This document shows, piece after piece, positions 14,658 through 23,374 of a DNA stretch of 33,478 nucleotides. Numbering within the stretch: position 1 is the stretch's first letter; each line of letters opens with the position of its first letter. The stretch is from positions 1 through 33,478 of the forward strand of contig JAIRYF010000034.1 of assembly GCA_031267895.1 (NCBI GenBank). The letters run 5' to 3'. The notes beneath the pieces were generated by a model. The model saw nothing but the letters and a program-made list of their open reading frames with translations. It was not told where the DNA came from and did not search any database. Source of the stretch: Candidatus Methanoplasma glyptotermitis. Lineage in GTDB: Archaea > Thermoplasmatota > Thermoplasmata > Methanomassiliicoccales > Methanomethylophilaceae. Both the position numbers and the translations under genes were made by a program.

Positions 14658-16061
14658 TCACGGCCCGTAAGTCTTCAGATCCGGACCAGATTTTTTCATG
14701 ACCGATCTGAGAGTGACAAATGTCCACCATGCGATGAACAGCGAACCTGCAATCTCCGAAACCGCGATCCCCCACCATATGTACGTCAGACCCGATGTTG
14801 CCAGCATTGCGATGTAACACACGGGAACAAGCAGAAAGTTCCTGAAAAGGGTTGAAAATAAAGACTTCATTCCCATGCCCAGGGATTGGAACAGCGACTC
14901 TGCGGTCATCCCGATGGCCATGAACGGCATAAATATGCATGCGATACGCAGGAACAGCACCATCCCGTCTCTCAGATACTCTGTATCGCTGCCGTAGGTG
15001 AACACGGTCAGAATCTGGGGTGCAAAAATTGCTGTTATTATTCCCACAAGGATCATGGAGAGCACAGATATTTTCAGAGAGTAGACGTATGCTGTACTGA
15101 TTTTATCATAGCGTACCGCACCGAACGCTGCGGCACACACGGGAACGAGTCCCATGGCCACACCCATCGGAGGTATGATAAGAATATCTATGATTCTCCA
15201 ATCTGATGCATATATGGCGACTCCGTCGTCGCCTCCCGCCTGCAGTAATATGATATTGGCAAATATTATTACCGCAGAGATGACTGTCATCTGTATGGAT
15301 GCAGGCAGCCCCACACTGAATATGTCTTTGATGATTGAGGAATCGAACCTGAAACCTCTGAATTTGAATCGAATGAATAGATTTTTCCTTATGAAGTACC
15401 AGTAGATGATGATAAACATCGACACAGCCACAGACACCACGGTGGCCGCCGCGGTGCCTCTCATACCCCATCCCAGTCCGTAATCGTATATGAACAGGGG
15501 GTCCAAAACCATATTGATGGCCGCCGAGAGTATGAGCACGTACATCGAACGTTTTGCCGCACCCTCCGATCTGAGTATGCTGGACATCACACCGACTATC
15601 ATAAAAACAGACAAAAACAGAACAATCGGAAATGCATAGTTCATGCATTCTGTCATCGTACCCTCAGAGGCACCCGCACCCATCAGGTTCAGAATCGGTT
15701 CGAGAAACAGAAGGAATACCGCAGTAAGCACCGCGCATCCGATCAAAGTCAGCACCAAGGCATGGGATGCCGTCTTGTCTGCTTCGGCCCCGTTGTCGGC
15801 ACCCAGCCTTCTTGATATCGCAGAAGCGGCCCCGATCCCTATGCCGTTACTTATTCCGATCATGATAAAGAATATAGGAAATACTATGCCGACTGCGGCG
15901 AGTGCATCCCTCCCCAGACCGGCCACCCACATGGCATCGATCAGATTATTGGCGGATTGTGCGATGAGAGCAACGGCTGTTGGGACTGCCATTGCAAGGA
16001 TCGCTTTTTTCGGGTCCCCCAACAGTGTCTCCACTTCTTTGCTATTCTTGCAGTCTTCCAT
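14658..16061 (-). CDS. MATE-family multidrug/cation antiporter
   Basis: 467 residues from ATG 16061; AGAGGT 7 bases upstream supports this over a far-upstream in-frame start that would add 94 unrelated residues. Twelve hydrophobic segments in two halves. The N-terminal half shows the MATE pattern (DPKKAILAMAVPTAVALIAQ, NNLIDAMWVAGLGRDALAAVG, ISRRLGADN). These proteins export cationic drugs or metabolites using a Na+ or H+ gradient in the cytoplasmic membrane. No linked regulator. Stop TGA. Confidence 0.92.
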   Translation of the reverse strand: MEDCKNSKEVETLLGDPKKAILAMAVPTAVALIAQSANNLIDAMWVAGLGRDALAAVGIVFPIFFIMIGISNGIGIGAASAISRRLGADNGAEADKTASHALVLTLIGCAVLTAVFLLFLEPILNLMGAGASEGTMTECMNYAFPIVLFLSVFMIVGVMSSILRSEGAAKRSMYVLILSAAINMVLDPLFIYDYGLGWGMRGTAAATVVSVAVSMFIIIYWYFIRKNLFIRFKFRGFRFDSSIIKDIFSVGLPASIQMTVISAVIIFANIILLQAGGDDGVAIYASDWRIIDILIIPPMGVAMGLVPVCAAAFGAVRYDKISTAYVYSLKISVLSMILVGIITAIFAPQILTVFTYGSDTEYLRDGMVLFLRIACIFMPFMAIGMTAESLFQSLGMGMKSLFSTLFRNFLLVPVCYIAMLATSGLTYIWWGIAVSEIAGSLFIAWWTFVTLRSVMKKSGPDLKTYGP

Positions 16062-16246
16062 AAGAATACCTCTTTTTTCTGTCTGTTTCGGCAAGGCATA
16101 GGATGTCCATACGTGATAAAAGGTGGCATGGATGCGTATCTGTACGAAACTCCTCCGTGTCCGAGGCGAAAAACAGTCCGCATCGCATTCGGTAAGCACA
16201 ATCACAATTATTACATTGTCTCGGGCCTGCCGCTTCCGATCAACCT

Positions 16247-16301
16247 GTGCGGACCGAGATGAACAGTTACAGCACAGCCGCAAACAACCATTCTTTGCAA
16301 A
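16247..16301 (+). repeat. 55-base intergenic repeat, copy 1
   Basis: From GTGCGGA to TGCAAA this stretch matches 30685-30738 closely; the longest exact block is ACAGTTACAGCACAGCC (17 bases), followed by AAACAAC, CAT and TGCAAA in the same order. Both copies are on the same strand, 107-116 bases before a plus-strand gene. Too short to code; could be a shared regulatory site, a small RNA part or the end of a non-autonomous element. Confidence 0.5.
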
Positions 16302-16373
16302 TGACAGTCTCCACCGCACAGTCTCACCTAAAAAAGAGGACACCGCCCGCAGAATGCACCCGGTCTGTACAAT

Positions 16374-16387
16374 TACTATAAATAACG
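16374..16387 (+). promoter_or_regulatory. TATA box of the PHP gene
   Basis: ACTATAAATAAC is centred 28 bases before ATG 16408, predicting a leaderless transcript. Confidence 0.6.
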
Positions 16388-16407
16388 CAACTCACTCCTA
16401 GATTTAT

Positions 16408-17376
16408 ATGGATCGTGTCGGAAGGGCAGATACGCACATTCACACCGAATATTCGGGGTTTGCGAAGCTCGGAGTGCTCCGTTTTCCCGAGTCGGTTACG
16501 AAGCCGGAAGATCGGGTAGAAAGTGCAAGAAAGCACGGATTCGATGTAATCTGCATTACCGATCACGACGAGACTGCCGGTGCCTTCATCGCTCAGGAAT
16601 ATGCCAAACGGTATGATGACATAGATGTCGTCGCGGGCGAGGAGGTTACGACATCCGACGGGGAAATAATAGGTCTGTTTCTGACGGAGAAGATACGGCC
16701 CGGCCTGACCGTTGAAGAAACAGTCGATATCATCAGAGGGCAGGGAGGGCTGACTATCGCTCCGCATCCGTTCAGTTTTCATGTGTACGGTCTCAACGAG
16801 AAGATCTTTGATATCGATCTCGACGGATTCGAGGTGCTGAACGGAGGACATCCCGACAGGTATTCCAATGCATTCGCACAGATGGTGATGGATAAATACC
16901 CCGGAAGATGGGCACCCATATCAGCAAGCGATGCCCATTCGAAATTCACTTTCGGATACTCTTGGACGGAATTTGACGGCAGCACCGCGGACGATCTGAG
17001 AAAAGCAATACTTCACAAAAAAACAGTCCCCAGGGGAAGAACGGCTCCCGTTCTCAGCGAGGTACAGTGGAGCATGGAGGTGGTGATAGGCGGACAGAAA
17101 CTTATGTACCGTTCGCTCAGGGGAAAACTGCCGAACATGGAGGACCACTCACTGGTCGATAAAATCAACAGCCTGAGCAATCTCAAAAAAGCAACAGGCA
17201 TAATCGGCGGTTTTATGTACATATTGCCGCCAGTATCTTTTCTGGCCACAATGGCAAGCACATTTTATCTCAACAAGGGTGCCAAACGCATGCACCGCGA
17301 TCTGCGGAGAAGATTAGATGAGATCGAAGTGATAATGACGAATCCGGATCACAGAAACAAACCGTCCAGAGGGTGA
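16408..17376 (+). CDS. PHP-domain metal-dependent phosphoesterase with hydrophobic C-terminal segment
   Basis: 322 residues. PHP signature blocks: DTHIHT (8-13), TDHDE (51-55), E in VVAGEEVTT, PHPF, and SDAHSKF. These ligate three metals in phosphoesterases such as histidinol phosphatase, DNA polymerase PHP domains and RNase AM-type enzymes; the single-domain layout here is closest to the YciV/TrpH-like group, but the substrate cannot be told. Unusually a hydrophobic stretch (about residues 264-290, GIIGGFMYILPPVSFLATMAS) follows the catalytic domain, so the protein may be membrane bound with its active site in the cytoplasm. The next gene starts almost at its stop. Confidence 0.85.
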   Translation: MDRVGRADTHIHTEYSGFAKLGVLRFPESVTKPEDRVESARKHGFDVICITDHDETAGAFIAQEYAKRYDDIDVVAGEEVTTSDGEIIGLFLTEKIRPGLTVEETVDIIRGQGGLTIAPHPFSFHVYGLNEKIFDIDLDGFEVLNGGHPDRYSNAFAQMVMDKYPGRWAPISASDAHSKFTFGYSWTEFDGSTADDLRKAILHKKTVPRGRTAPVLSEVQWSMEVVIGGQKLMYRSLRGKLPNMEDHSLVDKINSLSNLKKATGIIGGFMYILPPVSFLATMASTFYLNKGAKRMHRDLRRRLDEIEVIMTNPDHRNKPSRG

Positions 17377-17440
17377 TTCCGCGGAACCGAAGGCATACAA
17401 GATATCTCTCACCATACCTCATGACTGCAGAGACAGGCTG

Positions 17441-17722
17441 ATGGATGCCGTGAACGGTTCGATGGAACAGATATATCCCGGATATGACAGAGTATTTTCG
17501 GTGGCTGCGACCGAAGGGACATGGAGGCCCCTGGAAGGATCCGACCCGTATATCGGGAAGACGGGAGAGATAGTCCGCGAAGAAGAGCTGCGCATAGACT
17601 TCGCTGTGAGGGCCGAGGATCTGAGAAATGTCATAAAGGCAATAAGAAATGTGCACCCCTACGAAGAGCCGTGCATAGATATCGTGCCCATGCTGCTCTG
17701 GAAAGACTTCATTGATTTTTGA
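17441..17722 (+). CDS. YqfO/NIF3 insert-domain-like (CutA-type ferredoxin fold) protein, start unclear
   Basis: From ATG 17441 there are 93 residues, but homology begins earlier: the same frame reads AYKISLTIPHDCRDRL from about 17393, the usual first strand of this fold, with no ATG, GTG or TTG before the upstream TGA at 17336. Conserved blocks are EGTWRPLEGSDPYIGKTGEI and the C-terminal NVHPYEEPCIDIVPM, typical of the domain inserted in NIF3-like YqfO and of its stand-alone relatives, which form small trimeric proteins of uncertain role. The PHP gene stops at 17376 in another frame; a +1 shift there would fuse the two. So it is either started at a nonstandard codon, fused by frameshift or slightly damaged. 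Confidence 0.7.
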   Translation: MDAVNGSMEQIYPGYDRVFSVAATEGTWRPLEGSDPYIGKTGEIVREEELRIDFAVRAEDLRNVIKAIRNVHPYEEPCIDIVPMLLWKDFIDF

Positions 17723-18302
17723 GTTTCACTGAGAATACTCCGTCGAAGGTCCTCTGCAGCTTGCGGATCTTATGACTCTGCTTCCTGTATCTTACATCCT
17801 CTTCCGACATCAGACCCATCTCGCAGAATCTGTCCATGGCCTCGTCGCCGGCATCGTAGTCCCCGTACGCTCCGACCAAGACGTTTACAGTGTAGTTGCG
17901 GCACATCAGCGTCTCCGGCAGTCTGTCTCCCTTTCTGTGTTTTATCTTATCTGCCGAGTTCTCCAGGATGCCGATGCCGTCATTGCAGCATTTCAGACAG
18001 TCATCGTATCTCTTCACGCCGAAATATGCGGGGATGAGTTTTTCGAGCACATCAAACCTTTCGGTTTCGGTCAGATTGCTTTTCAGTATATTTTCGCCGA
18101 CCAGAACCGTGAGTGAATGATTCTCTTCCATATTCGCCGTCTCCATAACGGACAGACTGAAACCGAGTGCCGAGGACGTTTCCGCATTTTTGAGATATCT
18201 TCCTAATTTCACTTTGTTTTGGTCGCTCATCTCCGAATACCATTCGTCCAACCCGGCTTTCGATATCTCCTCCGGAAAATCCCTCTGCCTGCCGAAGATC
18301 AT
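17709..18302 (-). CDS. unknown soluble protein, possibly TPR-like helical
   Basis: 197 residues, no signal peptide or membrane segment. Mostly helical by composition, with paired-helix patterns (RFDVLEKLIPAYFGVKRYDDCLKCCNDGIGIL) that resemble tetratricopeptide repeats, but no clean repeat is visible. I do not recognise the family. The 3' end overlaps the convergent YqfO-like gene by 14 bases. An AT-rich TTTAATTAT about 20-28 bases before the ATG could be its TATA box, implying a leaderless mRNA. Confidence 0.65.
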   Translation of the reverse strand: MIFGRQRDFPEEISKAGLDEWYSEMSDQNKVKLGRYLKNAETSSALGFSLSVMETANMEENHSLTVLVGENILKSNLTETERFDVLEKLIPAYFGVKRYDDCLKCCNDGIGILENSADKIKHRKGDRLPETLMCRNYTVNVLVGAYGDYDAGDEAMDRFCEMGLMSEEDVRYRKQSHKIRKLQRTFDGVFSVKLKNQ

Positions 18303-18387
18303 GGGCGGGAATGTCCTCGGAGATAATTAAACTCCTTTATTCGGGTCCTCTTCTGAAGAGTGCGGATTTCATGCAGACAGACTCTGA

Positions 18388-18515
18388 TGCCCGAGCACGG
18401 AAGATGTCGAATCGGCGGATTTCATGCCGGATATCATGGAGTCCCGGAAGGTCATGGAGATATGGCATGTAACGGAAATGGGGATAGACATCCGGGAGGA
18501 TGTGCACAATAACTA
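18388..18515 (+). pseudogene. orphan coding-like fragment before IS110 copy A
   Basis: A short frame with no good start reads ESADFMPDIMESRKVMEIWH and ends ...DIREDVHNN TAA, immediately before the IS110-like left flank. Composition is protein-like and acidic. It may be the tail of a host gene interrupted or trimmed by the element. No family recognised. Confidence 0.2.
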
Positions 18516-19073
18516 AAAAGTGCGACATTCGATACTTTAGTATCAGACAAAAAGGAGCGAATGCCTCATAAGATACATTGGTTTAGACGTACATAAGAAT
18601 AACACAGCCGCCTGCGTTATATCCGCAGGCGGAAAGCCGTGAAGACCTTCGAAGTCCGCTCTTCGCAGAGCGGACTTCAGGCCGTTCACGGTTACATGAG
18701 GACAGCCGAATACGTTGTGATGACGGAGTCTTCCGCCCATTCATACAAAACCTGCAGATTCTTCGAGTCGATCGGCGAGGATGCTTACGTTGCACATGCG
18801 AAAAGTCTTGAGATCATCACCGAATCCAATAAAAAGACGGACAGAAAGGATGCCGAATCCATAGGAAAGATACTGCGGCCGCGGAAGAAAGGGGAAATGG
18901 AGCTTTCCATATCGTACATCCCGACACCGGAACAAGTGGAGCTGAAGGATATCTGCCGTTACAGAGAGATATCCAGGGTATTGGCTGAACCGAGACCGCG
19001 GCCCGAAAGATCAGTGAATACAACGGAAGTGTGCCTTACCAAAAACGGAGGAACCGGTAAACGGACCGATTGA
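18503..19073 (+). pseudogene. IS110-family transposase, degraded and truncated (copy A)
   Basis: After a left flank shared with copy B (from about 18513) the frame at 18568 reads RYIGLDVHKNNTAACVISAG but its expected ATG is ATA. A one-base shift near 18636 moves the frame to VKTFEVRSSQSGLQAVHGYM, which continues with MTESSAHS (Glu of DEDD), KTDRKDAESIGKILR (Asp) and SYIPTPEQVELKDICRYR. The protein breaks off near residue 155, with degenerate sequence to 19073, so the whole C-terminal Tnp20 domain with the catalytic Ser is missing. Missing start, frameshift and truncation make it inactive. Confidence 0.8.
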
Positions 19074-19100
19074 TTTCAATGCCCTTTAAAGGAGGATTCT

Positions 19101-20129
19101 TCACTCGCGGCCATGAATGACCACGTGATTGCCGTATGCATGCTGATGTTCCTGAGAAAGGAGATTCACATTCCAGTTCACTCTCTCCTTAAAATCTGCG
19201 CGCCTGGAGCGGCAATCTCTTTCGCAGTGGATGCAGGAAAATTCTTTGCATGGTTCGGACATCATTATCAAATCTACGGATCCTCCGAAAGTGGATGATA
19301 CAGATTCATACAGACGGCTGTTCTCTCTGTCGAGTTCTGCTATGGTCATATCGAACGGGAATGTGACATGCATCTCTATGTGGAGTCTGCTGCCGTATTT
19401 TATAACCATCAGACTGTGAATATCAATCCAATCCTTTGATCTGTGTTCGTTCAGCGATTCGACGACCTTCTCAAGGACTTCCACATCTGCCTTATCCATT
19501 ATTCCGTCTGTGGCCTTCTTTATCACTCTTACTCCGGTTATAACCACAAGCGCACCGAACAACAGGGCCATCAGCGGGTCGAGAATGTAAAGGTCGTAGC
19601 CAAAGTGTGCCCCTGCATAAACTGCGGTCAGTCCGATTACTATTCCGGCCGAGGACATAGTATCCGTTCTGAGGTGTCTCCCGCTTGACTCGAGTGCCAA
19701 TGAACGGTTCTTTCTGCCTTTCCTGACTGCGACGGTCCCTATTGCATAATTGACCGCAGCGGCAAATATCACCAGCAGAAGGCCCACATCCAGCGAAGAT
19801 ATCTCCTCCGGATTCAGAAGATCGCCGAATGCTTTGAACACTATGAGTATGCCCGCTATTGCTATCATCGATCCCTCGACCGATGCCGATATAAGCTCTA
19901 TCCTGCCGTGGCCGAAAGGATGAGTTTTGTCCGCAGGCCGCGCGGACAGATAAAGGGCATAGAGTCCGATGCAGCCCGCTGCGATATTCACAGCACTTTC
20001 TGCTGCGTCGGTGAAAATCGCAACGGAGTTCGTTAAGAGATACGCCGCAAACTTGATTACGAACAGCGACGCCCCGGCGGCGACAATGATTTTCTGAAAA
20101 TTGTAATTCTCCCGGCAGGTGTCCGACAT
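19101..20129 (-). CDS. cation diffusion facilitator (CDF) metal exporter
   Basis: 342 residues. Six hydrophobic segments in the first ~200 residues, with TDAAESAVN in TM2 and HLRTDTMSS in TM5 as metal-site motifs, and HPFGHGRIE between TM2 and TM3; this pattern belongs to the FieF-like group (Fe/Mn/Zn export). The cytoplasmic domain (about 205-290) has the CDF ferredoxin-like fold, ending in a cysteine-rich tail CKEFSCIHCERDC that could bind metal and is not part of the usual family. A TATATATG box at 20153-20160 lies 28 bases before the ATG, so the mRNA is probably leaderless. Ends 28 bases from the IS110 remnant. Confidence 0.9.
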   Translation of the reverse strand: MSDTCRENYNFQKIIVAAGASLFVIKFAAYLLTNSVAIFTDAAESAVNIAAGCIGLYALYLSARPADKTHPFGHGRIELISASVEGSMIAIAGILIVFKAFGDLLNPEEISSLDVGLLLVIFAAAVNYAIGTVAVRKGRKNRSLALESSGRHLRTDTMSSAGIVIGLTAVYAGAHFGYDLYILDPLMALLFGALVVITGVRVIKKATDGIMDKADVEVLEKVVESLNEHRSKDWIDIHSLMVIKYGSRLHIEMHVTFPFDMTIAELDRENSRLYESVSSTFGGSVDLIMMSEPCKEFSCIHCERDCRSRRADFKERVNWNVNLLSQEHQHAYGNHVVIHGRE

Positions 20130-20149
20130 CCGTTTTTCATGTGCTTTAC

Positions 20150-20163
20150 AGACATATATACAT
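20150..20163 (-). promoter_or_regulatory. TATA box of the CDF gene
   Basis: TGTATATATGTC on the minus strand, centred about 28 bases before the CDF ATG (20129). Confidence 0.55.
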
Positions 20164-20204
20164 TTCCAAAATATGAATAACCTTAGGAATAACTAAACTC
20201 TGGG

Positions 20205-21617
20205 TCATTCAGATTCCGCATACTCTTCATCTGCATCTCCTCTGAACCACGAGAAAATCACACCTGCGATGCACATCGCCAGACACACAGAGAATGCCGC
20301 CTTGATCACGCCTACGAACTGACCGTACGTAGATGGGTTTATGCTGTCCGCAGTGCCCATTATCAGCGATATGCAGCACATGGCGATTCCCATGCTCGTC
20401 ATCATTCCTGCCTGTCTGACGACGGAGATCATGCCCGATGCCTCTCCGCGGTTTTTCGGAGGCACCGATGACATTATTGTATTTGTGTTGGGGGCCGCGA
20501 ACATAGCATAACCGAGACCGAGCAGAATCAGTGCCGACAAGACATGGATGAGATTCATCTCCGTACCCAGGAAAATTATAATGAGAACGGCGGCGCATGT
20601 TATCGCCATGCCTGCAGTCGGCAGTATGCGCTTGTCTTTGATCTTATCAGAGTAACTTCCGAATTTCGCTGTCAGAGCTACCTGAACCAGCGGCTGTATC
20701 AGCATTACCAATCCGGCATGGGATGCGCTCAGCGCACCGATGCTCTGAAGATAGAGTGCTATGAAAAAGGACACCGAATAAGACGATGCGTAGTTCATGT
20801 ATGCGGCCATGCATGACCGCGAGAATGCCTTATGTTTGAATACGCCTAGATCAAGCACAGGAGATTTTGTCCTTTTCATAACCGCTACGAAAACGCAGAG
20901 CATAATCAATCCGGCCGCGACGAGTGCAACGGCCCATATTTCGGGCATGTTTATCGCACCGTACATAGTCAGAACTATCGTCACTCCGTACAGGAAGGAG
21001 CCGCGGCAGTCCATTTTCGCGTCTTTGTCTGATATGATCTCCTTCTTGAATCCGAGGATAAAGAAAAGAGCCACAAATGCGAAAGGTATCATGAAGAAGA
21101 ACAGAGCTCTCCAGCCGAGGAAATCGCATATGAACCCGCCCAGAGCCGGACCGATTGCAATGCCCAAGTATACAAAAGTCGACTGAACTCCGATGGCCCA
21201 ACCCCTCCTTTCGCGCGGGAATATGTCGGTGAGCATCGCTACGCCCGCCAGGGACAGTGCCGCCGATCCTGCCCCCATGAGCAGCCTCATAAGCAGCAAT
21301 ATCTCAAAGTTCGGGCTGAAAGCCGCGATCAGAGCAGAAACTATTGTGATTACCAGACCCGCGACGAATATCTTCTTTCTTCCGGCGATGTCGGAAAGCC
21401 TCGCGAGAGGCACCATCACTATGACCGAAGCCAGAAGGAATGATGTGTTGACCATCGCCAAGGATTTGGAACCCACGGAGAAATCTGTGCCTATATGCAC
21501 AAGTGCCATGTTCATCATCGTGCTCATGAGAGCCGTTATGAACACGCCCGCACAGCATGCAATGAGAACTGTCTTCATTTCAGAGGAGGTATACTTCACG
21601 GGGGTCTCCATGGACAC
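20205..21617 (-). CDS. MFS transporter, DHA2 (EmrB/QacA) drug exporter type
   Basis: 470 residues with about 14 hydrophobic segments. Motif A-like ARLSDIAGRKKIFVAG lies between TM2 and TM3, and motif C-like segment AIGPALGGFICDFLGWRALFF in TM5, both typical of proton-driven drug antiporters. Start at ATG 21617; ATG 21611 is an equally good choice because an AT-rich TTAATAAC about 25 bases upstream would give a leaderless mRNA at either. No linked regulator. Substrate unknown. Confidence 0.92.
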   Translation of the reverse strand: MSMETPVKYTSSEMKTVLIACCAGVFITALMSTMMNMALVHIGTDFSVGSKSLAMVNTSFLLASVIVMVPLARLSDIAGRKKIFVAGLVITIVSALIAAFSPNFEILLLMRLLMGAGSAALSLAGVAMLTDIFPRERRGWAIGVQSTFVYLGIAIGPALGGFICDFLGWRALFFFMIPFAFVALFFILGFKKEIISDKDAKMDCRGSFLYGVTIVLTMYGAINMPEIWAVALVAAGLIMLCVFVAVMKRTKSPVLDLGVFKHKAFSRSCMAAYMNYASSYSVSFFIALYLQSIGALSASHAGLVMLIQPLVQVALTAKFGSYSDKIKDKRILPTAGMAITCAAVLIIIFLGTEMNLIHVLSALILLGLGYAMFAAPNTNTIMSSVPPKNRGEASGMISVVRQAGMMTSMGIAMCCISLIMGTADSINPSTYGQFVGVIKAAFSVCLAMCIAGVIFSWFRGDADEEYAESE

Positions 21618-21788
21618 TGCCCATAGATGCGGGGTTATTAATGCTTTTCAGTCCTACCAAATAATGTCTGATATGAGGCTGCCAGCACCGTATGTTTTAT
21701 AATTTTATGGGATCGGCACCGACCGTAACGGCCGAGTCTGCAGTGTGTTGGTTTTTAATCCTCAGAATGAGATTCACTGCTGATAGGC

Positions 21789-22334
21789 ATGAGTTGTATA
21801 CAGCCGGAAATCAAGAGCAGACTGGGTTTGGTGCATGTTTACACCGGGTGCGGCAAAGGAAAAACCACCGCTTCCCTCGGCCTTGCATTCAGAGCGGCGG
21901 GCCGCGGACTGGAAGTTCTGATGATTCAATTCCTGAAACCTCCGGAAAACTACGGAGAACATATCTCCGCTGAAAGATTCCCGAATTTCACGATATTTCC
22001 CATGGGCCTTGACCATATGGTATCGGAGGTACCGCGTGAGAAAGATATAGCCGTAGCACGCGAGACATTGGCGAGGGCCAAGGATGAGATATATTCGGGG
22101 AAATATGATCTTGTCATACTGGATGAGATAAATGTGGCGGTGGACTGGAAACTTCTGGACTCGGATGAGGTTATAGATATGCTCAGGGGCAGACCGAAAA
22201 ATATTGAGATTGTGCTCACAGGGAGAGGTGCTTCCCGCGAGATAATCGATTATGCTGATCTTGTCACGGAGATGCTGATGGTAAAACATCCATTCGATTG
22301 CGGTATATCGGCGAGGAAGGGAATAGAGTACTGA
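21789..22334 (+). CDS. cobA: ATP:corrinoid adenosyltransferase (CobA/BtuR type)
   Basis: 181 residues, standard length. Walker A is the family-specific GCGKGKTT (20-27) and the Walker-B-like block is LVILDEINVAV; the segment VLTGRGASREIIDYADLVTEM and the C-terminal HPFDCGISARKGIEY are diagnostic. It transfers the 5'-deoxyadenosyl group from ATP to Co(I) corrinoids, which a corrinoid-dependent methylotrophic methanogen would need. AT-rich sequence at 21691-21705 (TGTTTTATAATTTTA) may be the promoter. The metA gene follows after 110 bases on the same strand. Confidence 0.93.
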   Translation: MSCIQPEIKSRLGLVHVYTGCGKGKTTASLGLAFRAAGRGLEVLMIQFLKPPENYGEHISAERFPNFTIFPMGLDHMVSEVPREKDIAVARETLARAKDEIYSGKYDLVILDEINVAVDWKLLDSDEVIDMLRGRPKNIEIVLTGRGASREIIDYADLVTEMLMVKHPFDCGISARKGIEY

Positions 22335-22444
22335 TGACGACTGTATTATTCATATATGCATCTTTTAAGATGAATAGTACGTCGATATGGATAAAGTAAA
22401 TAAGCAAGTATACATATGCCCGCGGTACAAGGACGTAGCGTTCA
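22335..22444 (+). promoter_or_regulatory. cobA-metA spacer with short hairpin and candidate metA promoter
   Basis: A small symmetric element CATCTT-TT-AAGATG near 22360 follows the cobA stop, and AGTATACATATG (about 22408-22419) is a TATA-like box about 30 bases before the metA ATG. No methionine or SAM riboswitch architecture is visible. Confidence 0.35.
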
Positions 22445-23374
22445 ATGCCGATTAACATACCAGACGATCTGCCTGCCGGTGCCACTCTCGAATCTGAGAA
22501 CATATTCGTAATGAGAGAGGGACGTGCATCATCCCAAGACATCCGTCCGGTGAACATACTCATCCTGAATCTTATGCCCACTAAGATAGAGACCGAGGTG
22601 CAGATCCTCAGACTGCTGAGCAACAGCCCTCTGCAGACGAATATATCTCTGCTTCAGATGGCAACCCACGAATCTAAGAACACCTCCAAAGCCTATCTTG
22701 ATAAGTTTTACCACACATTTGGCGAAATCGGGGACAAGAAGTTCGACGGTATGATCGTGACGGGCGCACCGGTGGAGAACATAGATTTCGAGAGCGTTGA
22801 TTACTGGAATGAACTCTGCGAAATAATGGAGTGGTCATGCAGAAATGTTTCCTCGACTCTGCACATATGCTGGGGTGCGCAGGCCGGTCTGTACTATCAC
22901 TACGGCATACCTAAATACCCTCTCGGCAGAAAAATGTCAGGCATTTACAGCCATACGATCGGCGTGAAGGATGAACCGCTGGTGAGGGGATTCGATGATT
23001 TGTTCAATATGCCTCATTCCAGAAATACAGACATACACGCCTCCGATATACATCAGAATCCCCGTTTGCACATAATAGCCGAATCCCGGGCGGCCGGGAT
23101 TGGGATAGTGGTATCCGAAAAGGCGGGACAGGTATTCGTAACCGGCCATTTCGAATATGATGCAGGCAGGCTGGCATTCGAGTACGACAGAGATACGAAG
23201 AAGGGATTGGCTCCGCACATTCCCGATAATTACTTCCCGGACGGCGATCCGCGCAATGATCCGATAATGAATTGGAGAGCCCACGCCACGCTGCTTTTCA
23301 CTAACTGGCTTAACTATTATGTTTATCAGCGCACTCCGTACAACATAGACGACATCGGGAGGGATGAACCGTGA
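22445..23374 (+). CDS. metA: homoserine O-acetyltransferase, MetA-type
   Basis: 309 residues, full MetA length. Catalytic Cys142 (HICWGAQAG), His235 and Glu237 (GHFEYD) are in the exact family positions. Acyl-donor choice in MetA depends on residue 111: Gly in succinyltransferases such as E. coli (GAPLG), Glu in acetyltransferases such as Bacillus (GAPVE). Here residues 107-111 read TGAPVE with Glu111, so acetyl-CoA is the predicted donor. It makes O-acetylhomoserine for methionine synthesis in the cytoplasm. ridA overlaps its stop (GTGA), forming an operon. Confidence 0.94.
   Translation: MPINIPDDLPAGATLESENIFVMREGRASSQDIRPVNILILNLMPTKIETEVQILRLLSNSPLQTNISLLQMATHESKNTSKAYLDKFYHTFGEIGDKKFDGMIVTGAPVENIDFESVDYWNELCEIMEWSCRNVSSTLHICWGAQAGLYYHYGIPKYPLGRKMSGIYSHTIGVKDEPLVRGFDDLFNMPHSRNTDIHASDIHQNPRLHIIAESRAAGIGIVVSEKAGQVFVTGHFEYDAGRLAFEYDRDTKKGLAPHIPDNYFPDGDPRNDPIMNWRAHATLLFTNWLNYYVYQRTPYNIDDIGRDEP

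Noticed and set aside
21618-21788. Possible cobalamin riboswitch before cobA
   Set aside because: No B12-box-like sequence and too short a leader; looks like promoter DNA.
22335-22444. Possible SAM/methionine riboswitch before metA
   Set aside because: Only a 6-bp hairpin and AT-rich promoter sequence are visible; none of the conserved riboswitch helices or loops.
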